Assembly (NCBI RefSeq): GCF_020026455.1
Contig: NZ_JAHHQJ010000001.1
Coordinates: 124,001 to 188,000 of the forward strand
Length of the DNA stretch: 64,000 nucleotides
DNA from: Alistipes sp.
GTDB lineage: Bacteria > Bacteroidota > Bacteroidia > Bacteroidales > Rikenellaceae
Direction of reading: 5' to 3'
Shown here: positions 16,793-26,227 of the stretch, in pieces
How the letters are laid out: each line of letters opens with the position of its first letter
Numbering within the stretch: position 1 is the first letter of the stretch
Made by a program: the position numbers and the translations under genes
The notes under the pieces: generated by a model
What the model was told of the DNA's origin: nothing
Database searches by the model: none
Seen by the model: the letters and a program-made list of their open reading frames with translations, nothing else

Positions 16793-17512
16793 ATGAAAAT
16801 CAAACTCTTCACGATACCCAACCTGCTGACCCTGTCGAATCTGTCCTGTGGTTCGGTAGCGGTGGTTTCGGCTCTGGTTTGGGGCGACCTGAAGCTGGCC
16901 TTCGGCCTGATGATTCTGGCCGCCGTGTTCGACTTTTTCGACGGTTTCGCAGCGCGTCTGCTCAACCAGAGTTCGCCCATCGGGCTGCAGCTCGATTCGC
17001 TGGCCGACGACATCTCCTTCGGACTGGCCCCGGCGGCGATCCTGTATTCGCTCTATCAGCAGATGCCCGGCATCTGGTTGCCCGAGGGCTATCCGGGGCT
17101 GGTTGTTTTCGCCTTTACGGCCTGCGCCGCGCTGCGGCTGGCGAAATTCAATATCGACGACACGCAGCGCACGGAGTTCTGCGGGCTGCCCAGCCCGGCG
17201 GCGGCGATGCTCTGCGGGTCGCTGGGGCTGCTGTCCGAGACCGGAGGACTGGAACTTCCGCGCGAGGCGATTGTGGCCATCGCCGTGGTCGTAGGGCTGC
17301 TGATGATTTCGAACGTGAGGATGTTCGCCCTCAAATTCCACGGCTTCGGCTGGCAGGGAAACGAACTGCGCTACGGATTCATCCTCGCGGCCGTCGCTAC
17401 GGCTCTCCTCCTGCGCGTTTATGCCGTGCCGGCGATCATCGTGCTCTACATCCTCGTCTCGCTCGTGCGGGGGATTGCCTGCCGGGCAAAGGGCTGTGGG
17501 AAAGTAGAATAG
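16793..17512 (+). CDS. pssA: CDP-diacylglycerol-serine phosphatidyltransferase
   Basis: A 239-residue inner-membrane enzyme that makes phosphatidylserine, the precursor of phosphatidylethanolamine. The CDP-alcohol phosphotransferase motif DGxxARx8Gx3Dx3D is complete: D50, G51, A54, R55, G64, D68, D72. Several hydrophobic segments follow to the C-terminus. The family has a small membrane-embedded form and this protein has its expected length. No phosphatidylserine decarboxylase gene is adjacent. The promoter of the next gene begins right at its stop codon. Confidence 0.95.
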   Translation: MKIKLFTIPNLLTLSNLSCGSVAVVSALVWGDLKLAFGLMILAAVFDFFDGFAARLLNQSSPIGLQLDSLADDISFGLAPAAILYSLYQQMPGIWLPEGYPGLVVFAFTACAALRLAKFNIDDTQRTEFCGLPSPAAAMLCGSLGLLSETGGLELPREAIVAIAVVVGLLMISNVRMFALKFHGFGWQGNELRYGFILAAVATALLLRVYAVPAIIVLYILVSLVRGIACRAKGCGKVE

Positions 17513-17542
17513 TTGGTATTTAAAATTTTTTAATTATATTTG
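17513..17542 (+). promoter_or_regulatory. Promoter of the putative porin gene
   Basis: TTG at 17513-17515, a 19-base spacer and TATATTTG at 17535-17542 give a full Bacteroidetes consensus. The -33 box abuts the pssA stop codon. Confidence 0.75.
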
Positions 17543-17568
17543 CCGCGGATTTCCGCTCTTTGGCTGAC

Positions 17569-19713
17569 ATGTCGAGAATTTCGAACCGCATATTGCTGAC
17601 GCTCCTGCTCGGTCTGTTTGTAGCAGCACCTCTTGCGGTGCGCTCCCAGGGATTCGACGCGAGAACCCTCCAGCGTGCCCAGCGCAACGGCCAGACGGGC
17701 AACCTCTACGGCAGCAATCCCTTCGAACAGCCCGAAGGCGAGGATGGCGAGAATCAGCAGCCGCAGGATACCACCAAGAAGGAACGGAAAATCCGCAAAC
17801 CGCTCGAGTCCTATTTTTTCAACGACTCGATCCGCGCGCTGAACAACTTCAAATGGCATGTGAGCCGCGATTTCAACCGTGTCGAGATCGGACCTTTGGA
17901 CACCACGCTGACCGATTACCGGATCGACTATCCGTTCTATCGGGAGGATGTGGGCGACATCGCCCAGGGGGCTCTGGGCCAGACGTCGCTGCCGTTGAAC
18001 TATTTTCGGCGTCCGCAGTTCTTTGACTTCAGTTTTGCGAGCCCCTACTACGCCTACACCTACAACATGGAAAACGTGCCCTTCTACAATACGAAGAGGC
18101 CGATGATCCGGATGAATTACGCGGAGTCGGGGCAGAAGCGTTTCCGGGAGGAGAATTTCGGCATCATGCACGCGCAGAACATCTCCCCGACAACGGGTTT
18201 CAACGTCGACTACAAGGCGCGGGGCACGCGCGGACAGTATGTCTGGTCGCGGACCAAGAACCATAACCTCGCGGTGGCCGTCAGCCACACGGGCAAGCGC
18301 TATTCGGTCCATGCGGGCTACTACAACAACCACATCGAGCAGCAGGAGAACGGCGGTGTGGTCGGCGAATGGGCCATTGCGGACACGACCTTCGAGATGC
18401 CTTCGGGTGTGCCGATGCGGCTGGCCGATGCCGAGGCCAGGAACCTCTACCGCAACAATGCCTTCTTCGTTACGCAGTCTTACGGCATCCCGCTGCAGCG
18501 GCTGACGGAGAGCGATTTTTCGATGGCGAACCTCTCGGCGGTCTATGTCGGCCATTCGTTCGAGTACAGTTCGTGGAGCAAGGTCTATACGGACCGGAAC
18601 GAGCCCTATACGAACGAACGGGACCATCGGGACGAGAACGGCGATTTCGTCTCGGCCGAGGGGCGTTATTACGACAATTGGTTCATCAACCCCGTGGAGA
18701 CGCGCGACTCGATCTACGAGCGGAACATTTCGAACCGCTTCTTCGTTCAGGCGCAGCCTTGGGACCGGAACGGAGTCGTGGGAACGATCGACGCCGGTAT
18801 CGGTATCGACATGCACACCTATTCGCAATTCGAACTGAAGGATTACCTGACGGGGAAGTATACGAAGGTCAACAAGACGAGTTACTTCTTTTACGGCTCT
18901 GTCGGCGGAAAGATTAAGAAATATGTCGACTGGGACGGAACCCTCCGGTTCTACCCGTCGGGCTACAGAGGCGGAGATCTCTCGATCGGCGCGCACCTTG
19001 CGCTGAAAGGCTATCTGCGCGGACACCCCCTGATTCTCGAAGGCCGCTTCACGATGGACCGGCGGTCGCCGACCTACTGGCAGGAGAATCTATTCTCTAA
19101 CCATTATATATGGAATACTCCTCTAAGCAAGGAGAATGAAACTCGGTTCGAGGTCAAGTTTTCGGTTCCCGATTTCGCGTTCGAAGCGGGGGCATGGCAG
19201 GGAGTCGTCTCCGACAAGATCTACTATGCGTCGGACAGCAACGTCGCCCAGCACAGCGGCAACGTCAGCCTCACGAGTGTGTATGCTCGCAAAGATTTTC
19301 GCTTAGGCGGACTTCATTTGGACAACAGGGTATTGTTGCAGTGGAGTACGGATCAAGATGTTGTACCCGTTCCGCTTTTGAGCGCCTACCTGTCGTATTA
19401 CTACGAATTCTGGGTCGTGCGCGATGTGCTGCGCCTGCAGATCGGTCTGGACGGACGCTATAATACCAAATATTATGCGCCCGGTTACAATCCGGCTCTG
19501 TCGGTGTATTACAACCAACGGGAGGTCGAGACGGGGAATTACCCCTATTTGGACGCTTTCGTCATGGGAAAGTGGAAGAGAATGCGGATATTCCTGAAAT
19601 ATCAGCATGTGAACAAGGGACTGTTCGGTAACGGAGAATATTTCTCGGCGGCTCGCTATCCGCTCAATCCGGGCATGTTCAAAATCGGTATCTCGTGGGG
19701 ATTCTATGATTGA
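17569..19713 (+). CDS. Putative outer-membrane porin
   Basis: A 714-residue secreted protein with a signal peptide (MSRISNRILLTLLLGLFVAAPLAVRSQ) and a long body of alternating aromatic and polar residues typical of an outer-membrane beta-barrel, ending in a barrel-like strand IGISWGFYD. It resembles the Bacteroidetes putative-porin family: an N-terminal disordered stretch (EQPEGEDGENQQPQDTTKK), then SYFFNDSIRALNNFKW. The substrate is unknown. ATG 17569 is chosen over TTG 17560 because it opens a normal signal peptide and follows the promoter at 17513-17542. A transglycosylase gene follows after 44 bases, possibly in the same transcript. Confidence 0.78.
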   Translation: MSRISNRILLTLLLGLFVAAPLAVRSQGFDARTLQRAQRNGQTGNLYGSNPFEQPEGEDGENQQPQDTTKKERKIRKPLESYFFNDSIRALNNFKWHVSRDFNRVEIGPLDTTLTDYRIDYPFYREDVGDIAQGALGQTSLPLNYFRRPQFFDFSFASPYYAYTYNMENVPFYNTKRPMIRMNYAESGQKRFREENFGIMHAQNISPTTGFNVDYKARGTRGQYVWSRTKNHNLAVAVSHTGKRYSVHAGYYNNHIEQQENGGVVGEWAIADTTFEMPSGVPMRLADAEARNLYRNNAFFVTQSYGIPLQRLTESDFSMANLSAVYVGHSFEYSSWSKVYTDRNEPYTNERDHRDENGDFVSAEGRYYDNWFINPVETRDSIYERNISNRFFVQAQPWDRNGVVGTIDAGIGIDMHTYSQFELKDYLTGKYTKVNKTSYFFYGSVGGKIKKYVDWDGTLRFYPSGYRGGDLSIGAHLALKGYLRGHPLILEGRFTMDRRSPTYWQENLFSNHYIWNTPLSKENETRFEVKFSVPDFAFEAGAWQGVVSDKIYYASDSNVAQHSGNVSLTSVYARKDFRLGGLHLDNRVLLQWSTDQDVVPVPLLSAYLSYYYEFWVVRDVLRLQIGLDGRYNTKYYAPGYNPALSVYYNQREVETGNYPYLDAFVMGKWKRMRIFLKYQHVNKGLFGNGEYFSAARYPLNPGMFKIGISWGFYD

Positions 19714-19757
19714 CGTGCTGTTCTGCGCGGTGTAAGCTGCCCGCAAAACAACCTTTT

Positions 19758-20450
19758 ATGTTAAAAAAGACCGTATTAACGTTTGCGTTCTTAACCATTC
19801 TTACGACATTTTACGGCTTCAACGCTCAGTTCAGCGCACCCGCGACGGACAACGCCCTGAACACACTTGCCGAGATGCACCACGCTCCGCTCCCCGAGGG
19901 CAGCTATGTCATTTCGGCCTACGACAACCTGATTCGCAACATCAGCGAAGAGGAGGGCCACGACTGGCGCCTGATGAGCGCCATCGCCTACCACGAATCG
20001 CGCTTCACGCCCGACATCTCCTCGCGCAGCGGGGCCCGCGGGCTGATGCAGATCATGCCTTCGGTGGCGCGTCAGTTCGACGTCCCCGCGGCCGAGATCT
20101 CCGATCCGAAGACCAATATCTGGTTGGCCAACAAGCTGATGACAAAGATCATGACGTCGCTCCGTCTTCCAGACGGAATCCCTGAAAAAGACCGCATGAG
20201 CATCATCCTGGCTTCGTATAACAGCGGGATCGGCCATGTGAACGACGCGCGGCGTCTGGCCCGTTTGCACGGGGAAAACCCCAACTCGTGGGAAGTCGTG
20301 GCCCGGTATCTTACGCTGAAGGCCGAGCCGGAATTCTACGAGAACGAAGTGGTCAAATGCGGGCGCTTCACCGGCAGCCGGCAGACGCTGGCCTATGTGA
20401 ACGACGTGATAGGACGCTACGACAGATACTGTCGTATTGCCGGAAGGTAA
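19758..20450 (+). CDS. SLT-domain lytic transglycosylase
   Basis: A 230-residue envelope protein that cleaves peptidoglycan glycan strands to 1,6-anhydro-MurNAc products. The N-terminal hydrophobic segment (LKKTVLTFAFLTILTTFYGF) is a signal peptide or anchor. The SLT fold shows the catalytic Glu in AIAYHESRFTPDISSRSGARGLMQIMP, then NIWLANKLM and IILASYNSGIGHV. The frame extends upstream to a TTG in the porin stop region, but ATG 19758 begins the signal sequence. The ending CGRFTGSRQTLAYVNDV resembles MltF-like enzymes. A strong terminator follows. Confidence 0.9.
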   Translation: MLKKTVLTFAFLTILTTFYGFNAQFSAPATDNALNTLAEMHHAPLPEGSYVISAYDNLIRNISEEEGHDWRLMSAIAYHESRFTPDISSRSGARGLMQIMPSVARQFDVPAAEISDPKTNIWLANKLMTKIMTSLRLPDGIPEKDRMSIILASYNSGIGHVNDARRLARLHGENPNSWEVVARYLTLKAEPEFYENEVVKCGRFTGSRQTLAYVNDVIGRYDRYCRIAGR

Positions 20451-20466
20451 CGGCGACAGGACAATT

Positions 20467-20501
20467 AAAGGCAGGACCTCGCAGAGGATCCTGCCTTTTT
20501 T
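20467..20501 (+). terminator. Terminator of the porin-transglycosylase unit
   Basis: Perfect 10-base-pair stem (20467-20476 with 20489-20498), closed by further pairing of CCTC with GAGG, then a T run. Confidence 0.9.
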
Positions 20502-20518
20502 GTTGGTGGCGGGCCGTG

Positions 20519-20550
20519 AAAAAGGCGCTCCGGGGAGGAAGCGCCTTTTT
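20519..20550 (-). terminator. Terminator of the surface lipoprotein operon
   Basis: Perfect 11-base-pair stem AAAAAGGCGCT / AGCGCCTTTTT (20519-20529 with 20540-20550). It is symmetric, so it can act both ways. It lies 18 bases past the stop of the last operon gene. Confidence 0.85.
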
Positions 20551-20567
20551 CGGATGGTCCGTGCCGG

Positions 20568-22241
20568 CTAATAGACCCACTCGAAATTGTCGACATAGAG
20601 GACGTTCGAGTTGCAGCCTGCCATGAAGTCGCCGTAGGCGCTCGTCGAGCAGGAGATCACGATCTGATACATTCCCGACGGCTTGGCTTTCTGGTCGTAA
20701 TAGTTGAGCGGCAGCTGTATGTCGATCATCTTGCCGCCGGTCGAACTTTTGTCGATGAAGAGCGATCCGTAGGCGATGATCGGCCCCTCTTCGAGGCTAT
20801 TCGTCTCTTCCGGATCCCAGGTTCCGGTGGGGGCTGACGTGCCCGATCCTACCTCGCGGCGGGCCTTCCAGTCCACGATGGCAACCATGATGCGGGCCTT
20901 GTCCTGGTCTCCCTTGTGAAGCGGGGCGCCGAAGTTCTTGTCGATGTTGACGATGCCGATGTGTTCCGCGTAGTATTGCAGTTTCAGCGCCTTGGGGCGG
21001 GCCTTCCAGGTGTAGGGCTGGCCGAATGATACGACACCCCGGGTCAGCATGTCCTTCTGGAAGGGGCCCGAGAAGAGGTTGCCCGAAGCGAGGATCCCCA
21101 CGGCGGACGTAGCCTGAAGTTTGGCGCGCATGCCTCCGTCGAAGGAAACCTGCGTGCAGAGCCCCTTGGTGAAGGTGTTGTTGCCGCTGCCCCAGAACTC
21201 TGCGGTCTTGTTGTTCTGCCCCCAGCAGCTCAGCGAGCTGTCCTCCATGTCGCCGTTGGGAATCGTGTTACCCGCGGGGGCTTCGTATTCGATCAGCTGG
21301 GTCTGCTCTCCCTTGACCGTCAGGCGGAATTCGTAGGTGTGGCCTGCGAAAAGTCCCTTGTTCGGCACAAAGTTGTGAATGGCCAGCCCGTGGGCGTTGG
21401 TCGACGAATTCCACTCGGGAGCGAGCGTTGCCGTCAGGATTCCGGCCTCATAGCTGCTCTGCGTCATCTTCTGCCACTCCGTTTCGCCCTTGAACCGGTA
21501 CTCCAAGGCGGCACCGGCGTTATGCTCCTCGGCGGAGACGAGTGCGGTGGCCGTGGCCGTATTGTTCCACAGGTCGGCGGTCTGGATGGCGACCTTCACA
21601 TCGGTGGCCTCCACGTAAAGCATCCAGCGCTCGGTGACTCCGTGGCAGGTGACGTCAACGAAACGCACCGATTCGAAGCTGCTGCCCGAGAGTTCCTCGA
21701 GCGTGGGCGAATAGGTCGTGATGTCGGCGGGGCCGAGTTTGAGTTCCGTGACCTCGACATGGGCCAGGTTGATGTTGCGGGGAACGAGAACCCGGGCGAT
21801 GCGGTTTTTCTCATCGATCTGGGTGGATCCGATCTGTCCCGTCACGCCGAACCGGCGCTTGATGGTCTGCGTGGCACGGATCGTCCAGTCATAATCCTGG
21901 TAGAGCGAAAGCGTGGTGTAGATCGGCGACCGCAGGTCGAACGTGCCGGTCAGTTCCCGGGAGCTGCGGATCTGCTGCAGAACCTCATCCTTGTCGAGTT
22001 GGACGCTGTGGATGACGGCGTCGTAGCCCACGGCGTTGATCTGCACGTTGCGGATATCGGTCGCTTCGTCGAGCGAGAGGGTGACCGTCCGCGACGTGAC
22101 GTTGTTTTCCGAGACCGAGAAGCCTTGTCCCTCGACCTTGGCGATGCGGAGTTCGACGACCGGATAGGGGATGTCGTTGTGGATGCACGACGCGAGGAGC
22201 GCCGTTGCTGCAAGGAGTGCTGTTTTCAGATATCTGGTCAT
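20568..22241 (-). CDS. PCMD-domain surface lipoprotein
   Basis: A 557-residue lipoprotein (lipobox LLASC, Cys19, followed by IHNDIPY, with an acidic residue near the Cys as in Bacteroidetes surface-export signals). After Ig-like segments, residues about 330-557 form a PCMD (putative carbohydrate metabolism) domain: NGDMEDSS, GNLFSGPF, SFGQPYTWKARPKALKLQYY, EGPIIAYGSLFID and a final YVDNFEWVY. This half is closely similar to the C-terminus of the 712-residue lipoprotein encoded three genes earlier, so the two are paralogues. Last gene of the seven-gene operon, 3 bases after a barrel gene. The molecular function is unknown; glycan binding on the cell surface is an inference. Confidence 0.85.
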   Translation of the reverse strand: MTRYLKTALLAATALLASCIHNDIPYPVVELRIAKVEGQGFSVSENNVTSRTVTLSLDEATDIRNVQINAVGYDAVIHSVQLDKDEVLQQIRSSRELTGTFDLRSPIYTTLSLYQDYDWTIRATQTIKRRFGVTGQIGSTQIDEKNRIARVLVPRNINLAHVEVTELKLGPADITTYSPTLEELSGSSFESVRFVDVTCHGVTERWMLYVEATDVKVAIQTADLWNNTATATALVSAEEHNAGAALEYRFKGETEWQKMTQSSYEAGILTATLAPEWNSSTNAHGLAIHNFVPNKGLFAGHTYEFRLTVKGEQTQLIEYEAPAGNTIPNGDMEDSSLSCWGQNNKTAEFWGSGNNTFTKGLCTQVSFDGGMRAKLQATSAVGILASGNLFSGPFQKDMLTRGVVSFGQPYTWKARPKALKLQYYAEHIGIVNIDKNFGAPLHKGDQDKARIMVAIVDWKARREVGSGTSAPTGTWDPEETNSLEEGPIIAYGSLFIDKSSTGGKMIDIQLPLNYYDQKAKPSGMYQIVISCSTSAYGDFMAGCNSNVLYVDNFEWVY

Positions 22242-22244
22242 GAT

Positions 22245-23246
22245 TTATCTCTTTTTCTTGTCCCACAGGTGTACTGTCATGCCGAAATTGATGGCTGCGA
22301 CGTTGAGTCTGAAACGCATCTTCGATGCTTGGCGCGTTCCGATCTTGTTGCCGGCATCGTCCTTCTGCGTGACGGAGGTGTACTGGATGCCGCCCAGTCC
22401 GAACGAAATCGTGGCGCAGACGTTGGGGAAGATGTAGACGGCGGCTCCCGGATTGAATGCCAATTTGAGCTGCGTGTTGTCGCTGAACGTGGTTTTCATC
22501 TTGTCGTTGGCGGTGTCGGGCTGGTAGGAGAGCTTCGAGGAGCCGGTCGACAGCGAGAGTTCGAATTCGGCGAAGAGTCCGAACCGGCCCTTGGGGTCGA
22601 GGCCCGCGTAGGAGCGGTGGAAAATGCCGAACGCGTAGTTGTCGCTGTTGAAATTGACCTTCGGAAGGTTGCCCGAGGCGTCGTTGCTTTCGCCCAGATC
22701 GTAGCGCGCGGCATCGAGATTGCCGTCCATGTGGCGGTAGCCGAAACGCACGCCCAGACAGTTGTTGTCGCGGTAGAAATAGCCGATGAAGGGTTTGACC
22801 GAGGCCACCGTTCCGTCGGCGTTGATGCCGTCGAGGATGAGCATGATGTCCGTGTCGTCGCTCGACATCGTACCGTAGGAGGCCGTCAGTCCCATTATCA
22901 CCTCGCCCTTGTAGACGAATTTGAGTTTGTTGATCTCGCGGTCGATACGGCGGCGAGTGGGCAGGAACCGCTTATGGTCGCGGGGCGCCGCCTGCGCTTC
23001 CGCCGACCCGGGGGCCTGCGATTGCTGCCGGCCGTCGGTCGCCACTGCCCGTTGGGTGTCCGGAATTTCGGCGGCGGGTACGTCCCCGCTTGCCGGGGTT
23101 TCCTCTTCGGAGGAGATCGTGTCGGTTGCGGCGGCTGCCGGAGCGGTTGTTTCCGTCGGATTTTCGGGCGCGGCGGCTGGCTGCGACAGCGCGTTGCCGC
23201 TCGCGATAATCAGGGTCAGTAGGGTGCAGAGTATGCTTCGTGTCAT
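22245..23246 (-). CDS. Outer-membrane beta-barrel protein B
   Basis: A 333-residue protein with a signal peptide (MTRSILCTLLTLIIASGNALS), an Ala/Pro/Glu-rich low-complexity linker (about 23-90) and a C-terminal barrel of about 230 residues with alternating strands, ending NFGMTVHLWDKKKR. It is a paralogue of the next upstream gene: KGEVIMGLTASYGTMS with ILDGINADG matches KGQWIFGGTASYSTHT with VIEGINSKG. It has 12 bases to the barrel gene before it and 3 bases to the PCMD gene after it, so all are co-transcribed. It could be the outer-membrane anchor or exit for the lipoproteins; that role is inferred. Confidence 0.8.
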   Translation of the reverse strand: MTRSILCTLLTLIIASGNALSQPAAAPENPTETTAPAAAATDTISSEEETPASGDVPAAEIPDTQRAVATDGRQQSQAPGSAEAQAAPRDHKRFLPTRRRIDREINKLKFVYKGEVIMGLTASYGTMSSDDTDIMLILDGINADGTVASVKPFIGYFYRDNNCLGVRFGYRHMDGNLDAARYDLGESNDASGNLPKVNFNSDNYAFGIFHRSYAGLDPKGRFGLFAEFELSLSTGSSKLSYQPDTANDKMKTTFSDNTQLKLAFNPGAAVYIFPNVCATISFGLGGIQYTSVTQKDDAGNKIGTRQASKMRFRLNVAAINFGMTVHLWDKKKR

Positions 23247-23258
23247 AGTATGCCGTTT

Positions 23259-24071
23259 TTAGAGATAGAAGGCCATGCCGAGGCCGATCGAGAAGATATT
23301 GACCTTGAAGTTCATCATGCTCGTGTTGCGCTTGCCCACGGTGACCTGGTTGTGAACCTGTTTGGTATGGGTGTAGTTGATGCCCATCACGCCGACGTTG
23401 ACTTCGACGGCCATGTTGTTGGTGGCGAAGGCCACGATACCGGGCGAAATCCCCAGCGAGAAGGTGTACCCCGTTTCGTAGGTACCCTTCACGGGCGAGT
23501 CGTTGGCAAAGCGCGCCTGGGTGCCTCCGGCCACGAGCGACATCTCGTTGAACAGCGCGAAGCGTTTGTTGCGTCCCAGCGGGATGTACTGCCGCCAGGT
23601 TGCCGCCGCCGAATAGGTCTGCTTGAGTGAGTAGAAGTCTCGGGCCACGATGTTGGTGCCCGTCTCCTCGTTGCCGAAATGCAGCTCGGCATTATCCAGC
23701 TTGAGCAGCGTGCGCGAGTAGATGAAGCGTCCTCCGAGGGCCATGTTGTCCCGGAAGGCATAGGCGATCATCGGGCTGACGCGGAAGGTGTATCCCTTCG
23801 AGTTGATTCCCTCGATGACGAGGAACTGATAGCCTTTGTTGGTATGTGTCGAGTAGGAGGCCGTCCCGCCGAAAATCCACTGTCCTTTCGGCACGAACAG
23901 GTTGTGCGTGTCGGTAAGTCCGCGCTCCCGGCGCATTTCGTTGATTGTTTTCGGGCGTTGGTCCGTAGCCGTCTCGGTTCGGACGGCGGTTGTTTCCTGT
24001 GCGCGCAGCGCCAGTGCCGGGGCCGAGAGGCCCAGTGTGAGGGCGAGCGTGCGGATGAATAGTTTGCGCAT
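23259..24071 (-). CDS. Outer-membrane beta-barrel protein A
   Basis: A 270-residue protein with a signal peptide (MRKLFIRTLALTLGLSAPALALRAQ), a short linker (INEMRRERGLTDTHNLF) and a barrel ending VNIFSIGLGMAFYL, a good terminal beta-strand with aromatic residues. The frame is open to 24137 inside the upstream gene, but ATG 24071 starts the signal peptide. It lies 17 bases after the DUF4493-PCMD lipoprotein gene. Barrel B downstream is its paralogue but has an added Ala/Pro-rich linker. Function unknown. Confidence 0.8.
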   Translation of the reverse strand: MRKLFIRTLALTLGLSAPALALRAQETTAVRTETATDQRPKTINEMRRERGLTDTHNLFVPKGQWIFGGTASYSTHTNKGYQFLVIEGINSKGYTFRVSPMIAYAFRDNMALGGRFIYSRTLLKLDNAELHFGNEETGTNIVARDFYSLKQTYSAAATWRQYIPLGRNKRFALFNEMSLVAGGTQARFANDSPVKGTYETGYTFSLGISPGIVAFATNNMAVEVNVGVMGINYTHTKQVHNQVTVGKRNTSMMNFKVNIFSIGLGMAFYL

Positions 24072-24088
24072 CTGTTTGCGTTTAGTGA

Positions 24089-26227
24089 TTAGTATACCCA
24101 TTCGAAATCGTCTACATACATGACATTGCCCAGACAACCTACCTTGAAGTCGCCGTAGGCGCTCGTCGTACAGGAAATGACGAGAGTGTATGCGCCCGTA
24201 GGCTTGGTCGTTTTGTCGTAATATTCGATCGGAATCTCTACGGTTGTCATCGCATCGCCTGATGTGGTTTTGTCAATCAGCAGCGATCCGTAGGCGATGA
24301 TGGGGCCTTCATCGGTTTTATTGGTTTTGGCGGGGTCCCACACGCCTGTCGGTGCTCCCATGCCGGCGACAGTCGCGTGCCGACTGCTCCAATCGACGAT
24401 AACGGCCAAGATGCGTGCACGGTCTTGGCCGTCTCGGATGTATTCGTGCTCGGAGGCCGTTCCCTTATTGACGGCGCCCACGGTAGCGTGGTATTTCAGC
24501 CGTAGTGCCGTTGGGCGTGCTGTCCACTGGTAGGGCATTCCGAAACTGGCTGTTCCCGAAAGACTCGCAAAACGGAATGTTGCCGAGAAGAGGTTGCCCG
24601 CAGCGAGCAGGCCGAATGCCGACTGCGATTCGAGCTTGGCGCAGTGGTTGCCGCCCATCCCGGTTTTGGTCGACTGTGCACACAGCCCCGAAGTTGCGGC
24701 ATTGCCGCTGCCCCAGAATGTCGAGGATGCCGATGCGCTTTTGTCGAAGCAGGGGAGCGAGCTGTTTTCCATGTCTCCGTCGGGGATTTGCTGCCCGGCG
24801 TCCGCCACGAAGGTCGTTGTATGGGGTGTGTCTCCGATGATGGCCTGCGCCTCGTAGCTGTTGCCGGCGAAGATACCGGTGCCCGCAACGGGGCGGTAGA
24901 CGGTCAACTTCGCGTCGTTGGCCGATTCCTCCCATTGGGCCGTGAATGTGGCCGTATGGATGCCGTCTCCGGCGCTTATCCCCTCGGCGTTGGTCCACTG
25001 ACCGTCTTTGGTGCGCAGACCGAATTTTACGGTCGTGATGTTCGGATCGAGGATCAGCGCACGCAGCGTGAGGCTGTTCGTCCAGAGGTCGTAATCCGTC
25101 TTTCCGATGGGCAGAAGACCTTGCAGCCGGTATTCCGAGTTGGCGAGGGCTTCGGAGGCGGCCGAATCCGTGACGCGGATGGTCACCTGGTGGCTGCCGC
25201 CCGCATGGTTGGCGAAAAAGGCGTCGGAGAGGCTGACCGTCAGGCTGATGTCGCTCTGCTTGACCACCTCGATCCCGTCGGTCGGATTGGTGACGGCACC
25301 GTCCTTCAGCACCTCATAGCTGTCGTCGCCGATGCCGACCCGGATGCTCTTTACGGCCGACATCGCCGTTATCGTGTAACGTTTCGGGGCGGTTGTCCCG
25401 GGAATGAAATCCTGCGGTTGGGCCATGTCGAAATCCTCGCTTTCGATACTCGGTTCGGGGCTGAACGGGAAGGTGTCGTCGTAGTCGTCGGTCGAGGTGT
25501 CCACCTTGACGACGAAGCATTCGATGAAGCCCGGCAGGTCCTTCGAGAATCGGAAGGAGACGCTGTATTTGCCGCCGGTCTGTACGCCTTCGAATTTGCG
25601 CTCCTTGACGATGACGCCGCGGTCGGGATGCGTGCCCTCGAATCGGATCGAGAGCGTGCTCACCCCCTCGGGTATGGTGAAGTAGCCCTTGCCGTCGGCC
25701 GTGTATTTCAGCGCCGGGACGCTGCCCTGCTGCGCCTGCTCCTGGTCGAACGAGTCGGCGGCGACTACCCACGCATGGAAATTCTTACCGAAAGCGGTGG
25801 ATACCGTGGCGTCGAACTTCACCTCGGCAACGACGTTCTGGCGTTTGCATTCCACTTCGGCGACGGTTGTCTGCCCGGCAGCCACCGTAAAACTCTTCTC
25901 GCCCTTGTGGAACCGTTTGGTGAACGAGGCGGGGACGGCCTCTCCGGCGTCGACCTCCACGCGGTATTCTCCCGCGAGCAGTTCCAGCCGTTCGGGGAGC
26001 GTCTCCCCGGTGTATTGGCGCAGCAGTTCGCCGCCTCCGCGGTAGATGCGTACGGCGAGGTGCTGCAGGGGATCGTATTCCCCGTCGGCTTCGGCCCGTG
26101 TTGCCGAAACCCGCATTTCGAGCGTCCCCGTGTTGCCCGCGCCGGCGCTCCCGGCCGTCTCTTTCGAGCAGGCGGCCGTCAGCGCTGCGCAGAACAGCAG
26201 GATGGCATATCTGATTCGCTTGCTCAT
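24089..26227 (-). CDS. DUF4493-PCMD surface lipoprotein
   Basis: A 712-residue lipoprotein (lipobox LTAAC, Cys20, then SKETAGS). Residues about 34-250 match DUF4493: GTLEMRVSATRA, a LPERLELLAGEYRVEVDAG turn, ASFTKRFHKGEKSFTVAAGQTTVAEVECKRQNV. Ig-like modules follow, and residues about 480-712 are a PCMD domain (DGDMENSSLPC, GNLFSATF, SFGMPYQWTARPTALRLKYH, EGPIIAYGSLLIDKT, YVDDFEWVY). The gene is thus a fusion of the two lipoprotein types that appear separately elsewhere in the operon. The ATG overlaps the stop of the preceding gene by 4 bases. Confidence 0.87.
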   Translation of the reverse strand: MSKRIRYAILLFCAALTAACSKETAGSAGAGNTGTLEMRVSATRAEADGEYDPLQHLAVRIYRGGGELLRQYTGETLPERLELLAGEYRVEVDAGEAVPASFTKRFHKGEKSFTVAAGQTTVAEVECKRQNVVAEVKFDATVSTAFGKNFHAWVVAADSFDQEQAQQGSVPALKYTADGKGYFTIPEGVSTLSIRFEGTHPDRGVIVKERKFEGVQTGGKYSVSFRFSKDLPGFIECFVVKVDTSTDDYDDTFPFSPEPSIESEDFDMAQPQDFIPGTTAPKRYTITAMSAVKSIRVGIGDDSYEVLKDGAVTNPTDGIEVVKQSDISLTVSLSDAFFANHAGGSHQVTIRVTDSAASEALANSEYRLQGLLPIGKTDYDLWTNSLTLRALILDPNITTVKFGLRTKDGQWTNAEGISAGDGIHTATFTAQWEESANDAKLTVYRPVAGTGIFAGNSYEAQAIIGDTPHTTTFVADAGQQIPDGDMENSSLPCFDKSASASSTFWGSGNAATSGLCAQSTKTGMGGNHCAKLESQSAFGLLAAGNLFSATFRFASLSGTASFGMPYQWTARPTALRLKYHATVGAVNKGTASEHEYIRDGQDRARILAVIVDWSSRHATVAGMGAPTGVWDPAKTNKTDEGPIIAYGSLLIDKTTSGDAMTTVEIPIEYYDKTTKPTGAYTLVISCTTSAYGDFKVGCLGNVMYVDDFEWVY

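Noticed and set aside
24072..24137. Upstream extension of barrel A
   Set aside because: It lies within the preceding lipoprotein gene and would hide the signal peptide that starts at 24071.
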